This document shows, piece by piece, positions 1 through 13,219 of a stretch of 64,000 nt of DNA. Numbering within the stretch: position 1 is the stretch's first letter; each line of letters opens with the position of its first letter. The translations under genes and the position numbers were made by a program. The stretch is taken from positions 67,001-131,000 of the forward strand of contig NC_058499.1 of the NCBI RefSeq assembly GCF_020382885.2, given 5' to 3'. The notes below the pieces were generated by a model. The model ran no database searches. It worked only from the letters and a program-made list of their open reading frames with translations, and had not been told where the DNA came from. This DNA is from Scatophagus argus. Taxonomy: Eukaryota > Chordata > Actinopteri > Scatophagidae.

Positions 1-1072
1 GATGCTGACGATGATGCTTATGCAGTTTATGTAGAGCATCTCCTCTTCCCCTGCAGCCATGGCCAGAACATCATTGTTGACACCAACATCAAAGCCGCAG
101 AGAGGTGTCCCCAGTCACCTGCCTCCTTCCAATATCCTGCCTCAGCCATTTGTGTCATCATCTGAAGGAGTCAACCCTCCTCCACAGTTTTTACAACCGT
201 GTTACCTCACTTTTTTTATTCATTGTTGTGGGCATTTTTATGTTTTTATGTTCTTCATTCCAGTTGGAGTCAAACTTCACTTCCTTAGTACAGTTTTCTT
301 TGAACAGGATGGTTATTGGGGGCAAAGGGAATTTTTCAAAGCAAACCCAAATTTTGATGGAATGAATACCCACAGTGACATAAAAATCACAATATGTTTT
401 ATAGTTTGGTACCTGAGATACCTCAAATGGCACAGGTGTGCCAAAATGTGCCAAATGGATGGCCTAAGGAAAAACTCCTAGAAGAAACCTTTAACAGGGA
501 AAAAATGGGAGAAACAGAGCAACAGAGGAGGGATCCCTCACCCAGGACGGGCAGACGCGCAATGGATGTTGTACAGGCAGGAAAGTAGGCATAAATAACA
601 TTTTTTTATTTATGCTGTGTGCCATCCTGATTTGTTCTGACCTTGGTAACATATATATTTATTTTTACACTTCTACTATAATCACATTGTAGCTGCTGAG
701 TTACTTTGGGCATGTCATTTTTGAGCACAAAAAAGGTCTCATTGGGAACAGGTTATGTAATATACCATAGTAATTTGGCATAGATAATAAGATAAAGTTA
801 AGTTCAATATTATATAATAATTATACAATAATATATTTGGATTGGGCTTGACTAGGACTTCACTCTGATCACTCGTGGACTTGACTTGGACTCGACTTGG
901 ATTTTTCTTTAATTACTTGGACTTGCCTTGGACTCGAACACTGGGAGCTTGAAAGTGGAGTGGGACTTGAAGTTTGACTGTGAAGTGTGACTTGATGACA
1001 ACACTGACTGAAGCTGCAGTTAATTCCAACTTTATTTTCCACAGTGGCCTCTCTATCATTTCCACTTTACAG
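1..1072. other. Sequence upstream of the partial first tnni2 gene; repeats, no exon recognised
   Basis: No troponin I exon is visible here, so it is probably intron 5 of gene 1 or sequence inserted in it. About 421-590 matches a dispersed fish repeat: the segment around 463-512 recurs at about 48951-48999. About 845-1000 is a degenerate repeat of GACTTG/GGACTCG units. The first 60 bases can be read as an open frame ending near a CTGCAG splice-like site, but I recognise no protein in it. Confidence 0.5.
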
Positions 1073-1689
1073 ATTGACGACTTGAAGATAAAAGTTCAAG
1101 ACCTGATGGGCAAGTTCAAGAAACCCGTCCTGAAGAAAGTTCGTATGTCAGCTGACGCCATGCTGAAAGCTCTGCTTGGCTCCAAACATACCGTCAACCT
1201 GGACCTGAGGGCCAATCTGAAGCAGGTCAAGAAGGAGGTGAAGGAGGAGGTGAGGAAGTGGAAAAGCCAAAATTTGAACACAGTAAAAAAACTAGAACAA
1301 GAGAGAGGAGGAGACAAGAGAAGAGAGAAAAGGAGGGAGGGAGACAGAGATGCAGAGAAACAGCAATAATATCAGAAATACTGTAACTGATAATTATTGT
1401 TGAGTTAGTCTAAACCTACAGCAGCATAACTAGGGGCCAGCCTAGGCCAGCCCTAACTATCCTTAGGTTTTGAGTCTCCTTTTGGTGGATGAACAGATTG
1501 AAAATTTAAAAAAAAAGTTTCTAATATCTTAACGGACTGTAACTTCCCAACCTGTTAGCCCACCTCTGATTTTTGCTCATCTTGGTGTTTCAGGAGAAGG
1601 AACTGCGTGATGTTGGTGACTGGCGTAAAAACATTGAAGACAAGTCTGGTATGGATGGAAGGAAGAAGATGTTTGAGGCTGAGGCTTAA
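1073..1689 (+). CDS. tnni2: Troponin I, fast skeletal type, gene 1 of the array (3' two exons only)
   Basis: Two coding exons are seen, 1073-1249 (59 codons) and 1594-1689 (31 codons plus TAA), each bounded by AG/GT. The first encodes the end of the IT arm, the inhibitory region ([14 protein letters not shown]), the switch peptide ([12 protein letters not shown]) and the second actin-binding stretch ([12 protein letters not shown]). The last encodes the tail with [20 protein letters not shown]. This tail keeps the S-G-M-D/E-G insertion of tetrapod fast TnI, which the five genes downstream have lost, so gene 1 looks closest to the ancestral form. Troponin I binds actin-tropomyosin and troponin C and blocks actomyosin until Ca2+ arrives. 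A poly(A) signal AATAAA is at 1804-1809. The N-terminal exons (IT arm and troponin C C-lobe binding helix) must lie before the window unless the gene is broken. Confidence 0.93.
1405..1466. repeat. Fragment of a LINE 3' region
   Basis: A stretch reading CAGCATAACTAGGGGCCAGC and onward lies in the last intron of gene 1. It matches about 61105-61150, where the same sequence continues into a longer LINE-derived block. The intron also holds a purine-rich tract at about 1296-1365. Confidence 0.6.
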
Positions 1690-4040
1690 ATCTGTGTCTG
1701 ATCAGACAAAAAACTGTATCAGCTGTGAACAAATTGGTTAATCTGTTTAGATAGCACAGATTTTCTTTTTAAATTATATTGTAAGCTGTAGAAACTTTGA
1801 CAGAATAAACAAGCTGCTGGAGGAGCTGTTTTGTCTTATTCACTTGGTTCATCGTCAGTAACACTTAGCAAACTTAGAAGAGGGAAAACCTTTGTATTAA
1901 AATGTTATGAAATTGGTCATAATCTAAAACAAACCCTGTCAATAAGAGACATAAAGATGACAGTGGTTTACTTCTCCTAATGTTTACCAGGTGGTACCAG
2001 TTGAAATACCAGTTCAACACGCTGTCTCTCAGCTTTCAGTCAAATGTATCCTGCTCATTTGATCAAAAAAACAGTCTGGGACAAAAATTAAATTTCTTGA
2101 CCAAACTACATAAGAAAACTCTGAGCTGTTGTTAACTTGATGCACTGAACTGAGGCAGGACTGAGCTGTAGATGGAGAAGTAAGTGCACTGTCAATTTTG
2201 GTGGCAGATTATAAGAAAACAGCTGAACACTGATACACTAACAGGTGAAGCATACATTTCAGTCAGTTTGTGTTTATCCTATTCAGACAGACTTTTCACA
2301 TATGAACACTCTGGATGGCAGCCAGTCCTCTTCATCACTTGTGGTGTTAAATAAACTACAGACATAATATACTGTGACAGAGATCTGGTGACACCAATGT
2401 AGTGTCTCATTCTCTTGTGGTGCAAATATAAACTGCATTAATTGATAAACAAAAATCATGTGCTGTTTTAAATTCTAAAAACATAGCAGTAATCATCAGA
2501 AATGACCTGCCACCAGAACCATACGAGTCATGCAGAATTAAACTGCGAGTGTTGAAGACAGGGACAGAAACACCTGTTAACGCAGTGTCAGTGAACACAA
2601 TCCAGTGCTGAGCCTCAAACTGAGTCTGTGAGTTTGTGTTTTATGACATGAAAACCCTGATTATGTCAGACAGCCTGAAATATGCTGTTCAGTATATTTA
2701 TCTTTTTACTTTTGATTTCAGTATCAAATGTACACATCAAATCACAAATATCTTTCTGTTTGAGTAGAATTTTTGCATTACAGCCAAAAACTGAGAGGTA
2801 AGTTAAGTCCTTCAGTCTTTTTTTCTTAAATTATTGTTTTAATATGTTTTGTTTGATTTTAAGCTTTTATCTGAAAAGATTTCTAACAAGCAGCTATAAG
2901 TATTTATTCATGTATAACAACTTGAACCATTGTGGACCACCAGGTGGTTTAAAACAGATCATGAATGCCCGTATAGAAAAACACAGGTGTAACAATTGAT
3001 GATAAAATTATTAATAAACTTAAAACTGTCCTTATATCAACTCACAACTACATCAAACATCATATGTAGTTTTATACGCTGCTTGTAAATGTTAAATACC
3101 AGGGTTAAAATAAGCTGTTCCAATTCATGTATTTGTCCTCCATTTAACTCATCAACTTTGGGCATTTATATGATTTTGACTCATTTAAGATTCCTGTTTT
3201 GTTTTGTTTTAACATTTCAGATATTTTGCTGAGTCTCCTCCAGAGCCAATGGGTTGCTGCAGCACTTTGTGAGTTTTACTTCCTTTTCATTAAAATCACA
3301 ATCAAACATGAAGAAAAGCTGCTCCAATACCAAAATCGACAGGTTCGGCAGTAGCTTAGATTGTCAGCAATTTTAATACAGCACATACATCATACTGCAA
3401 TAAAACTAGATAGTTTGGACTTAGTCTAAATTTGAGACAGACTATTCACTTCTGATCAGTTGTCATCAGGAAAAGAAATAGACTGGATTTAATCTCACTG
3501 AGTTTGTAGTTACAAAATGTACCTGCAGTTATAAAAGAATTTTGTCTAAGCAACAACTACAACAACTAATCATGCCAAGGATACTAGTTCAGATACTAGG
3601 AATATAAGCCCTCGTTTGTTCCTGCTCTGCAGAGAACCTCGTTCTACTGTGAACAAAGCACTAAAAACCAACTACACAGCAGATTTTAGAAAAACTTGAG
3701 TAAAACATGGTAGAATATAAAATATCATAACTATGTGTAAACTGTCTAATAAATTGTTTTATGGTATAGGAAAATAAATTACTTAAGTCCCATTAATTAA
3801 TTAATTGCTGTACCTTTCATCTATCTAGTGATGCAGATTTCATCCAGCAGCAACTGTTTCCTTTACATACATCAAATCTGTAAATGATGAACAGTATTTA
3901 AACTGCAGATTAGATTGAAAAATGCTTCTCTGGTTTAATCATGTTGCTGCTTCCTGTCAGTCAGAAGCTTGATGGAACAAGATAATACAGATAAGAATCT
4001 TAAAGGGCGGTTATTTATAATAAGGCGAGCTGAGGAAGGG
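1690..4040. other. Intergenic spacer between tnni2 genes 1 and 2
   Basis: After the gene 1 poly(A) signal this is AT-rich sequence with stops in all frames. I see no exon, no recognisable transposon and no tandem repeat beyond short A/T runs. Confidence 0.5.
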
Positions 4041-4057
4041 CTGGGTGACTCTGTACT

Positions 4058-4235
4058 GTATTTCATGACCTTGCCAGCTCATTGGTGTGACCACTAATCC
4101 ACTTCCATAAAGAGAAAGTGGAGGATTTAGATGGCTATCAGAGATTGCAATATATACCTTCTCAGCACTTGGTCTGCCTGGGACTTCGTCTGCGTCTCTG
4201 AGATCCAAACAAATTTGTGTGTCTGCTTCATTAAA
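4058..4235 (+). promoter_or_regulatory. Promoter and untranslated exon 1 of tnni2 gene 2
   Basis: The elements run in order: GTATTTC at 4058-4064, inverted CCAAT (ATTGG) at 4081-4085, CCATAAAGAG at 4105-4114 and TATATA at 4151-4156. The same module with nearly the same spacing precedes genes 4, 5 and 6, and a shortened copy precedes gene 3. Transcription should start about 25-30 bases after the TATA box. Exon 1 ends at a strong GTAAGG donor after 4235. Box identities come from comparing paralogues; the transcription factors are not established, although ATTGG is the classic NF-Y site. Confidence 0.75.
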
Positions 4236-7200
4236 GTAAGGACTTTGATCATTTTTTAGTGGATGAAGTCTAAAAGCTTGGAATATATTGCTTGTTTGCA
4301 TGCACATTCTTTATAGCTGTAAACATTTTATCCCATCGGTAAGTTGAGAGGAATTTCTGGCTCATTTGTTAAGATAAAAGTTCGTCAGAGGAAGGTTGTA
4401 GAAAGAAGTTTAAGCTGTAATTGTTGGTGTCTTTTGAGCAGAATATTTGACGTTTATTCGCATGTTTCAGTCTGTGTGACAAACAAGCTTTCAGTTTGAT
4501 CAGTTTGTACCAATGGTAAGATGCCAAAATTTCAGGGTTGTTTATTTAAATCTCCCAACAAGAATCAATTATTTTAGCAACTGACACACTTCGTAACAGA
4601 TACTGCATTAGATTACTTTAGTATCATTTTAGTGTTGCATTGTGTGAAAATATGGAAAGTTTCTGGCTTATTTTTGTATCCTGAGTGTGTTTTTCAGGAT
4701 TTCAAAAGCTAAGATGAGTAGTTTTAGAATAATTTTAGAAACCTTTGAACTTGTGCTGCAGTGGCAAACCGGTGATATGTGGTCTGCTGATGTGCACGCT
4801 GAAAGACAACACCACTACAAGGCATGAATGTGAAAATCGATGCTTCAGTGTTTATCCTCCTGTCAGCACAAGGGCTCGGAGGAAAACATGGTCTAATCTG
4901 CTCCAGCTGTCTCTGTCTACACTTTATACTTTAATCCTCACACATCAGATTTAAACCATTTTTTTAAAGATAAAGATTTACATAACAAAATTCCTACAGT
5001 ACACAGTACACATTATACAGACAATACATATACACAGAATTGTAGTTTTTGCAGTATTTTTGGTTTTTAGTCATTTTACAGAACTGAACCTTTCAGGTTC
5101 TCCCTTTCATTGAATTTAAATGCTCTTATACCTGTTTGGTTTTCACCAGTGTGAAGCAGGCAAATTGTGCATGTATATGAGGTCAGCCCAAAATGGCAGG
5201 TTATTTTTATGATATGCGCTAACATCTAACTGTCAGAGAGATGTTCTGTGGTGTTGGGTTACTGCGAACTCTTCGTCACCCCTCCTGAGACAATCCTTTC
5301 TGCATACAACATACACACTTACTTACAAAAATGAGGGCCCATATTTAACCCTGCACATATTTATTCCACTTCCAGAATGACAAGTTGTTATGACCTATGA
5401 GTTTCAAGGATTCAGAAATACTTTGTCAGCCCTTGTGATACCCCTCCTGGCCTATTATTGGTTTACAGATGACGACCATTTGTTTCTGGGCCAGCTATGT
5501 GTTATAGGATGCCTGCAGTGGTTGTCAGATGCCTTTTCTTTCAAGACAAGCCTGCTGTCATTTTTCTTCTCCATAATGAAGGTGTTAGGAACAGCTGTGG
5601 TTCCAGGAATAGAGTCTTAATCCACTTCTCCATCACAGCTCCTAAACAAACAGCTTAGACAGTGACTGTTGGGCCTCCACGTACCTCTGAAGGAGGCCTC
5701 AAAGTCCTCCAGTCGGGTACTGCAAGGAACTATCTATTGTGGTGGACGCTAGCTAAGTACATTGACTCAAGTATTGTATGTAGCTACAGTTTTGCTTTGC
5801 ATGAGTATTTCCATTTCATGGTACTTTAGACTTCCACTTCGCTACATTTCACAGGAAATTAGTAAACTTTTTATTCTAGTGCATTTATTACTAGTTATTC
5901 TTCAAATTTATATTTTAAATAAAAATAATAACATGCATTTATAAAATAATACGATTAAACCAGCATGTTTTTCTTGTGTTTTTTGTGATTCAAAAACAAA
6001 ACTATGGCTTTTTGGGGGCTCCTCATCACATTAAAGCTGTGTATTAGACATTTAGCCTCTAACTCCTCACCTGGTTTCACTGTCAAAGAGGAAGATATTT
6101 CACAAGAGTGTGAAGAGTAGATAGAATCTTAAAAATATTATTATAACTCCCTGTAGAGTGAAAAATTAATCTGAAAAAAAATCATATTTCAGAGAACTGT
6201 CAGTATTAAATGTCCAAGAGAGATTATTGGATAACAAGATCATTTGATGCAGTAACATAGCATTGAGCATTTAGCATGTTAGTGCTTACATATTAATGTA
6301 GTGCATTAAGAGACTGAGAGTTAGAGGTGTTTTGGACAAAGGTAAAATTTGATGTTCTAATAGCATGTAACAATAACATGCTAAAGTCTTAATGTAGTCC
6401 TTCCAGCTTGTTATAAGGCTACCTGTCAGCATTTAGCATCTTACATGTTATAATATCTTAGTATGCATGTTGATAAACTAAAATTAAGCAGATAAGTTTA
6501 GCTTGTTATGCTAGTAAATTTAGCATGTGTAACATTTAAAAAAATGCATGCTAGTATGCTTGTGTTATTGTGTTAGCATTAGCCTCCAAGTTTATCTTAG
6601 GATGAACAGAGTTCAGTCATCAGTTTTAGCGATATCCTTTCGCATCACCAAAGTCACTGTGAGTCTTCCGGTGTGACTTGTAAAAGTCTGAAACAAATTT
6701 CATAGCCAGTAAGATATTTAACTGCACCTCAGTGCTGTCCTCAGAGTCACGCTGCTAAAAATAAAGTTTCACCATGGACTTGCTTAGTTCAGTTCCATGA
6801 AATTTCCTGGAATTAACATGATGTCCTAAGATAGAATTAACATGAGCCAAATGTGAAATGTGAGACAGTTGAATCTGTACAGCAGGAAGGAGGCATTGCT
6901 TCAAACAAAGTCATCTGATGAGGAAGCAGAAGATGTGCGCTTAAAACCTTTCAGTTGTAGCTTTTAGTGAAATAAATGCTGTATGGACAGATATGACTTT
7001 TATCAGTGTTGCTGTTTTTGTTTTTTGTGTCATATATGCTCATAGTGAGGTAGTAAAATTTCAGATCAACAGAAAGAAGGATATGAATCCTTTGATATGA
7101 ACTGATGTCTGGAGATTACATATGTGCAAAAAGAATAAAACTAAACCTGTGCTCATAACATATATGTCATATGTATATTTTGTGAAACATGTTTTATCAC

Positions 7201-7251
7201 AAATCAAAAGGTATAAATGTAATTTTAATGGAATCCTTTATGTTTTTCTAG
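4236..7251. other. Intron 1 of tnni2 gene 2
   Basis: This is about 3 kb of AT-rich sequence. About 5745-5945 resembles a dispersed fish repeat rich in ACTT/TACTTT motifs. About 6240-6600 is a low-complexity tract built from variants of TTAGCATGTTAGC. A perfect MEF2 consensus, CTAAAAATAA, lies at 6755-6764; intron 1 is where known fast TnI enhancers carry MEF2 sites. The open frame at 5390-5620 resembles no protein I know. Confidence 0.5.
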
Positions 7252-7275
7252 ACAACACCAGGATCTTCGCTCACG

Positions 7276-10262
7276 ATGGCTGCTGAGTGAGTTCACATCA
7301 ACATTCTCTTCTTCTGTTTGTGGGGTGGTCTCCTGTCGTTAAGGCCAAGAACAAGTGATTCTTATGCCAGATTAAGTTATTCTTAAAAAATAAAATGTTA
7401 AATATGTTTATATTTTATTTTATACATTTGATTTTATAACAGGAAGAATATGTAGTCTGAATCATCTGTCACTGATGCAAATCCAGATGCAGATTAAATT
7501 GTCCTTTATAAAGATTTTAGATTTTAACACATTTAACACGTGATTTTAACACGTGTTTCGTAGTTTATCACTTTTTCAGTGTCCGTAGCAATGATATTGG
7601 CTAACTTTGCTAAATCATGTTTAGCAAGTCCCATAACAGAAATAAAATGGCAAATTGAATGAATTTATTGCATAACAAAAAGGTGAGTTAACCAAAATGA
7701 TCCGTTCATTTTGTCAGCTTGCTGGCATTTTTCCTGTTATGTTCTTGGAGTTTTGTCACAACACATAATCAACACATTTAATTTTGCTTTCTTTTTTGCT
7801 TTAATCTGCAGGAAAAGACTGTCTGCAAGACGTAAGCATACTCTAAAAGTAAGAAATGACTACATTTTCATTCTGAATAAAGACGAGCAGACATTCTAGC
7901 TGAAAATAATTAAAATTGCACGATGATGTGATGATGTGATCCACAGAGCTGTATGCTGGTCGTGGCAAATAATTTGTTGGATGCTGAATCAACAGTGAAG
8001 GCTGAGGAGAGAGAGAAGTTCCTTGCAGAGAAATGTCCTCCTCTGGAGCTGCCGTACTCCAAGGATGAGCTCATGGTGAGACGGAAACAGAACGGACTGT
8101 CCAGGATAAAGTGCGGTCAGGGTTATTTCTCTGAGTTGGAGTCAGTACAATTCATAAATATCCTCTAGAACTTTTGTATTCTTATCCTGTTGTACTTTTT
8201 GAAACACATTTAGGCTCATTTTTGGTTCTGTCTTGTAATGAAAATATTTTAGTCAAATTTAGATCAAATTTGGTCAAAACATTCAATTCAAGCACAACAG
8301 AAACTCTAAAATCCTGTCTTCTCTTCAGGAACTTTGCAAGAAGCTCCATGAGCAGATTGACATCAGTGAAGAGGAGAGATACTGCATTGAATTTAAACTG
8401 AACATGGTTCTGAATGAGGTGAGACAATGTTAAACATTAATGTTAAACATTATTCACTTTTCTAGATGTTAATGAACTCAAAATGCATTCAACAAATGAA
8501 GAGGGAAAACACATGACATGCTGTTGAAGTTTTTTACCTTAGATTTCAGTCCAGCCATTATAGACTGTTAACAGTGCACACAAACTGACTGTCAATCAGC
8601 TATCAATAGCCCTGGTCACTACAAGCAAAATGAGCTATGAGTAGCTTGGGGTATATCAGGCACTAATGTGACCGTGCCTTGATGAATTTGGCTTTGGCCT
8701 AGAGGTTGGAGAAATGGCATGTGATCGGAGGGTCACCAGTTCAATTCCCCCACCGGATAGGCTGTAAAAATTTGGGTGTGGTGGAGTGATTACCCCCCCC
8801 CCCACCGTTAGCCAACTGATGTGCCAGCCTAAAGCTGATTCTTCTTCTTCACTATAAAGGCCACATTGGGCAAAACATTTTCCAGATCATTACAACTAGT
8901 TTGAACAAACACAGCTGTCAGTGTAGGTGGGTGGGAGTCCAGTGAGGGATCATGCTTTTCTTTCTGAAGTAATGACTTCTGGTGATTGGCTGAGGCACCT
9001 GCATGGTTGGATCAGAGGTGACACATCTATCTGCAATATTTATACATTTAATATTTACACAAAGTACAACAGGGTTGTATTTAAGAAAATCTACAACCTC
9101 CAGTTTCCAACGATTGACTTTGGGACTGAGGACTCTTCTTCTAGAGAAGAAATGATTTCATTAAATGAATTTGCCTCCAAATGTGGGTGAATCTGTGTTT
9201 TTATTTTTTATTCATTTTTTGACCAGTAATCAAGGTCTAATTGTTCCCTCTGTGCTGAATTCTCCTGAAGGTCAGAGACCTCAACATAAAGATTGTGGAT
9301 CTGAGGGGAAAGTTCAAGAGACCCCGTCTTAAGAAAGTTCGTATGTCAGCTGACGCCATGCTGAAAGCTCTGCTTGGCTCCAAACATACAGTCAATATGG
9401 ACCTGAGGGCCAACCTGAAGCAGGTCAAGAAGGAGGTGAAGGAGGAGGTGAGCTGTTCGCTGCTTCTTTTGGTCTTCAGTCTTAATGCCACAGTTGATGT
9501 TCAACCAACTCATTTGCCTAAACTGTGTTTTAGTTTCTTTTTTGAGGATTTTGTTTTTCTTTGACTTACTGAGTCTCGTACAGTCTAAGAATTGAATTTT
9601 TTGTCAAACTAGCAGACGAGACTTAACAATTGATCTGGTTTATTGCAACAAGGTTTGGCCATTAGTTATGATAACACGAATATTAAAATTATTACCTAAA
9701 ATGTCTGCTAAACATCAATCACAGTTTATAACCTGACTTCCTGCTCCAAATTACTGTAACTTTTTGTGAACACAATTTTCCTTTAATCCAGTTTTACAAA
9801 GTGAATCATATTGTCAGAGGTTTTGTCACTGTTTCTATGGGTTCAGATTGTATTTAACAAAGTAACTGCAAAGATCTATGAGATTTGAAATGAACCAACA
9901 GTTTATAATCCAGGTGATCTGAAGTATTTTATCTGGAGATTTAAACAGAAAATGAGCACAAATTAAGTCCTTGTGGTTTTAGTGGGCCTGTCAGTTTGTT
10001 TATCCTACTGTTTCACAGTTTAAGAACTAAATTACCATAACTGAAACCATAGAATAATAATTGAACTGTACCTTCAGGATTTCATAAGTCTGAATCTAAC
10101 ACAATACATGAAGCTGGATTGCAAACAAAATATTATTATATTAATATAAATTAATACATATTCTACTGTCTGTGTTCACAGGACAAGCAGTTGCGTGATG
10201 TGGGAGACTGGCGTAAGAACATTGAAGACAAGTCTGATAGGAAGAAGATGTTTGATAGTTAA
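7276..10262 (+). CDS. tnni2: Troponin I, fast skeletal type, gene 2 (divergent, complete, 174 aa)
   Basis: Coding exons are 7276-7286, 7812-7848, 7947-8075, 8329-8418, 9271-9447 and 10182-10262; the ATG exon has 5'UTR from 7252. All introns are GT-AG and phases join correctly. Residues 1-16 begin MAAEKRLSARRKHTLK, unlike the MSE...SRRHHLK start of genes 3-6. Residues 17-59 are the troponin C-binding helix with the AEKCPPLELP segment that matches fast TnI of land vertebrates. Residues 60-89 are the IT arm; 90-148 hold GKFKRPRLKKVR and the switch peptide; 149-174 are the tail, ending DRKKMFDS. The helix (CMLVVANNLL) and the end of exon 5 (FKLNMVLNE) depart from the usual VxKADKE pattern, suggesting altered troponin C or T contacts or relaxed constraint. 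Poly(A) signal AATAAA at 10312-10317. Frame and splice sites are intact, so I call it functional. Confidence 0.92.
8690..8880 (+). repeat. SINE-like, tRNA-related repeat
   Basis: It lies in intron 5 of gene 2. The sequence GGCCTAGAGGTTGGAGAA followed by GGGTCACCAGTTCAATTC resembles tRNA A and B boxes and is then followed by a poly-C stretch. The antisense counterpart of the same family is at about 15140-15430. Confidence 0.5.
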
Positions 10263-13219
10263 ATGTGATCTGTGATTAACTGTTGGGCTTTTCCGATCAA
10301 AATTCAGGTCTAATAAAACTGAGGGGTTTTATTCCATATTTCTGCATATCCACTGTAAACCTTTTCCTAATGGAACAGATGAGACATGAGTGTGAAGGTG
10401 TGCTGGCCTTAATCTGCTCATTTGCTTCACAAGATTTTGAAAATGTTGATAACAGACAGCAAATGTTTTTTTAAACAAATTAATGAAATGAGAGTATTTT
10501 TTATCCAAAGAATCAGTTTAATTACACAGTTTTTTTTCATGTGATCTGAGGTAGACAAGGCAGACTCCAGGCAGTTTTTTACTTTGGAACAAAACTCTTC
10601 AGTTGAATCTAAGCTGACTTCTGCTTTGCCTGTATTGCCTGTATTGTATTGTAATGTATTTGTAATGTATGTAGTGATGTCAGTTAGTACATGAGTGATG
10701 AATCAACCCTGATTTTGATCTTAGCAGGCTGACTTACGCTTCTGCATCATAATATTACAGCTATACCCACCATATACCTTTCTCAAACCCATACTGTAAG
10801 AATCTGGGATATGTCAGACACATTCAAACCAAATTTTCATTTTACTAAGCACCTTCCAGTGTAAACCTTTAGATCACCACTACTGTGAACTGATCTGTAT
10901 CAAAAAGTGAACATGGATGTTCATCTAAAATTTCACTTTCATGTACTTTGGTGTGGTTTGAACATTGTCTTACATCTCTTTGGCATTAAAGGATGAAAAT
11001 CAAATTAATATCACTTGAATGTACTGAAGATGTAAATTTTTGTTCAGTGTGCAGGCAGACACCTTTTCTAATATGAAAATACCTGCTACAGTTGTGTCAC
11101 ACAACTGTCACATTGCTAACAGCTCCTCTGCTGCAGAAGTCTAGATCAGCCTACTGTCTGTACTCAGTCAACATCATTTTATCTTTTTAACTGTTTAAAC
11201 TCTGATATGATGTACTTTCCCGTTGCTGCCAAATTAAATACAAACACTTCATGTTAATCTTGTTAGTCTGTTTGAATTTGTAATCAGCTTTGCAGTACTG
11301 AAATTAATGCTGTAAATGTATACCTAATTAGTCTTACATTGTTTGTATTCAGTTAACAAACTACTCTGAGCTTCCTCAGCTTGTTGAGGACTGTGCAGTT
11401 TGTAAGATTAGCAATATGCTAAAAGTGAGCAAGCTTGTGGCAGTCACCTAAACCTGCCAGGCTTTAATAAGATGCATTGTAGGCTAAAGAAAATATTGTA
11501 TTTAAAATGTTCTCACAGCTTTGGCCCTAACTGCTTGACAGTTTACACAACATTCTTTATGTTAATGTTAAGCTAATCCCTGGCTAATGAGGCTTTTTAT
11601 AATAACAGTTTAAAGGCATTTTCAAATTATATGTCCTCTCAGTCACAGCATATAAATCACTACTAATTCAAGTTTTCTTTAAAGGTCTAAATACTTCAGA
11701 TAACATATCCGTTAAACTGTAGCTGATAACTGTTAGCTAACATTAGCAGAAATTAGTAACAGACAGCTATCTAAAGACAGAGATTATTTTTAGCTTAACA
11801 ATCTTTACACAAGTTTGGTGCCTTTATTAATTTTTTTAAAGTCATTATTTAACCTTTACAGGAGTACAAATTTAAGTTGATTTTATTTTTTTACAGAATG
11901 TGAAGAACAGATGACTGTGCTGAGATTGAATTAATTGTAATGCCAACAGTTAATTTTTTGTCAAATATTTATTTTTTCTATTGATTCAAGTTTGTTTAAA
12001 TCTGCTGGTGGTTCAAAGTCACATAAAGAAAAGCCCTTTTCCTGTTTGGAGCAGATAAGGTGAGTTATTGATTTTCAGTATTTGTGGATGCTGAAGTTAT
12101 GTTTCACTCAAAATAATAATTTTCCCTAATAACTTTCTAATTTGTTCACAGATTAATTTAAATGTGACCGGATCCGGTTTGCTGCACAGGTGGGTCCACT
12201 GAGTTTCCTCTTGCTGTGAGGTAAACCATCCATCATCCTGTGCTGATGACCATAAATCTGAAACTCTTTTGTGATTTGACAGCCACCCCTGCAGGCGTGC
12301 ATTTGTTTCCCGTTTTGTAAAGAGAAATGCAGCGCTACAACCTTGATTTTACATCAGTGATATGTGGCAGTAAAAATTAAATCATTTTAACTTAATTAAT
12401 TGAATATTATGTTAATGATTTGGTAATTAACATAATTACCAAATAAGAGAAGCCCCATAATAAACATGGCCAAAATATGATGTTGTTTCCATGTCAAAAA
12501 GAGGCTCTGTTCTACTTTTCTCTAAACCTTCCACCAACACTTGACAGTCTCAACAATGTCTTGTGTCTGGCATCTGCGAGTTATATTTGACTTCTGCTGA
12601 TGGCTGTATCATATCCTCAGATAGCAGCTGCTTCTTCACTTAGACACCAGCCAGAATTAGAAGTCAGCAAACAAAGCAGGAGAGCATTTTACAGTGTCAG
12701 TGGCACTGAATGGAAATATACTGCACACAGTGATATTGTTACAGCACCTCACAAAACATTTTTCATCTGCCTAAGGACACAATCTACAAATGTTCTCCTT
12801 TTGGGTTCTCTTTTCTCAGAGCCATGAACATGAATGGAAGGTGTCCTCAGGTGAGAGACAGGTGAAGGATGGATAATGACACAGTCCATCCTGCAGGTTT
12901 CTGTTCCAGTCAGTCTCTGCAGCACTTCAGTCATTCATTCTTCCTCTCCAAATTAAAGTTGTTAGTCAGACTTAGTCGGTGACCACTTGGTTGTGTTTCC
13001 AGAGTATAACTGAGATAAATCATGCACACTGTTGGATCAACTGCACTTTGCTGCATTTACTTCCATGTTAAGTAGAAACATTAATTTATCTCACAGATTT
13101 GTTTTCAGTTTAAAATGCAATATTTTATCTGATATGTTTCAACAAATGCTGTATATCCTCTCTAGTTCCACTGGCTGGCAGCATTGATCTTTATGAAGGC
13201 TAACCCGATGTGAGAGAAG

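Noticed and set aside
59..481. 140-codon open frame at the left edge
   Set aside because: It runs through a dispersed repeat and low-complexity sequence and has no recognisable domain or troponin similarity.
974..1369. 131-codon open frame read straight through exon 6 of gene 1
   Set aside because: The AG at 1071-1072 and GT at 1250-1251 mark the exon, and paralogues show the same boundaries; the flanking codons are intron.
8182..8427. Minus-strand frames overlapping exon 5 and exon 6 copies
   Set aside because: They are antisense to well-supported troponin I exons and recur simply because the exons are duplicated.
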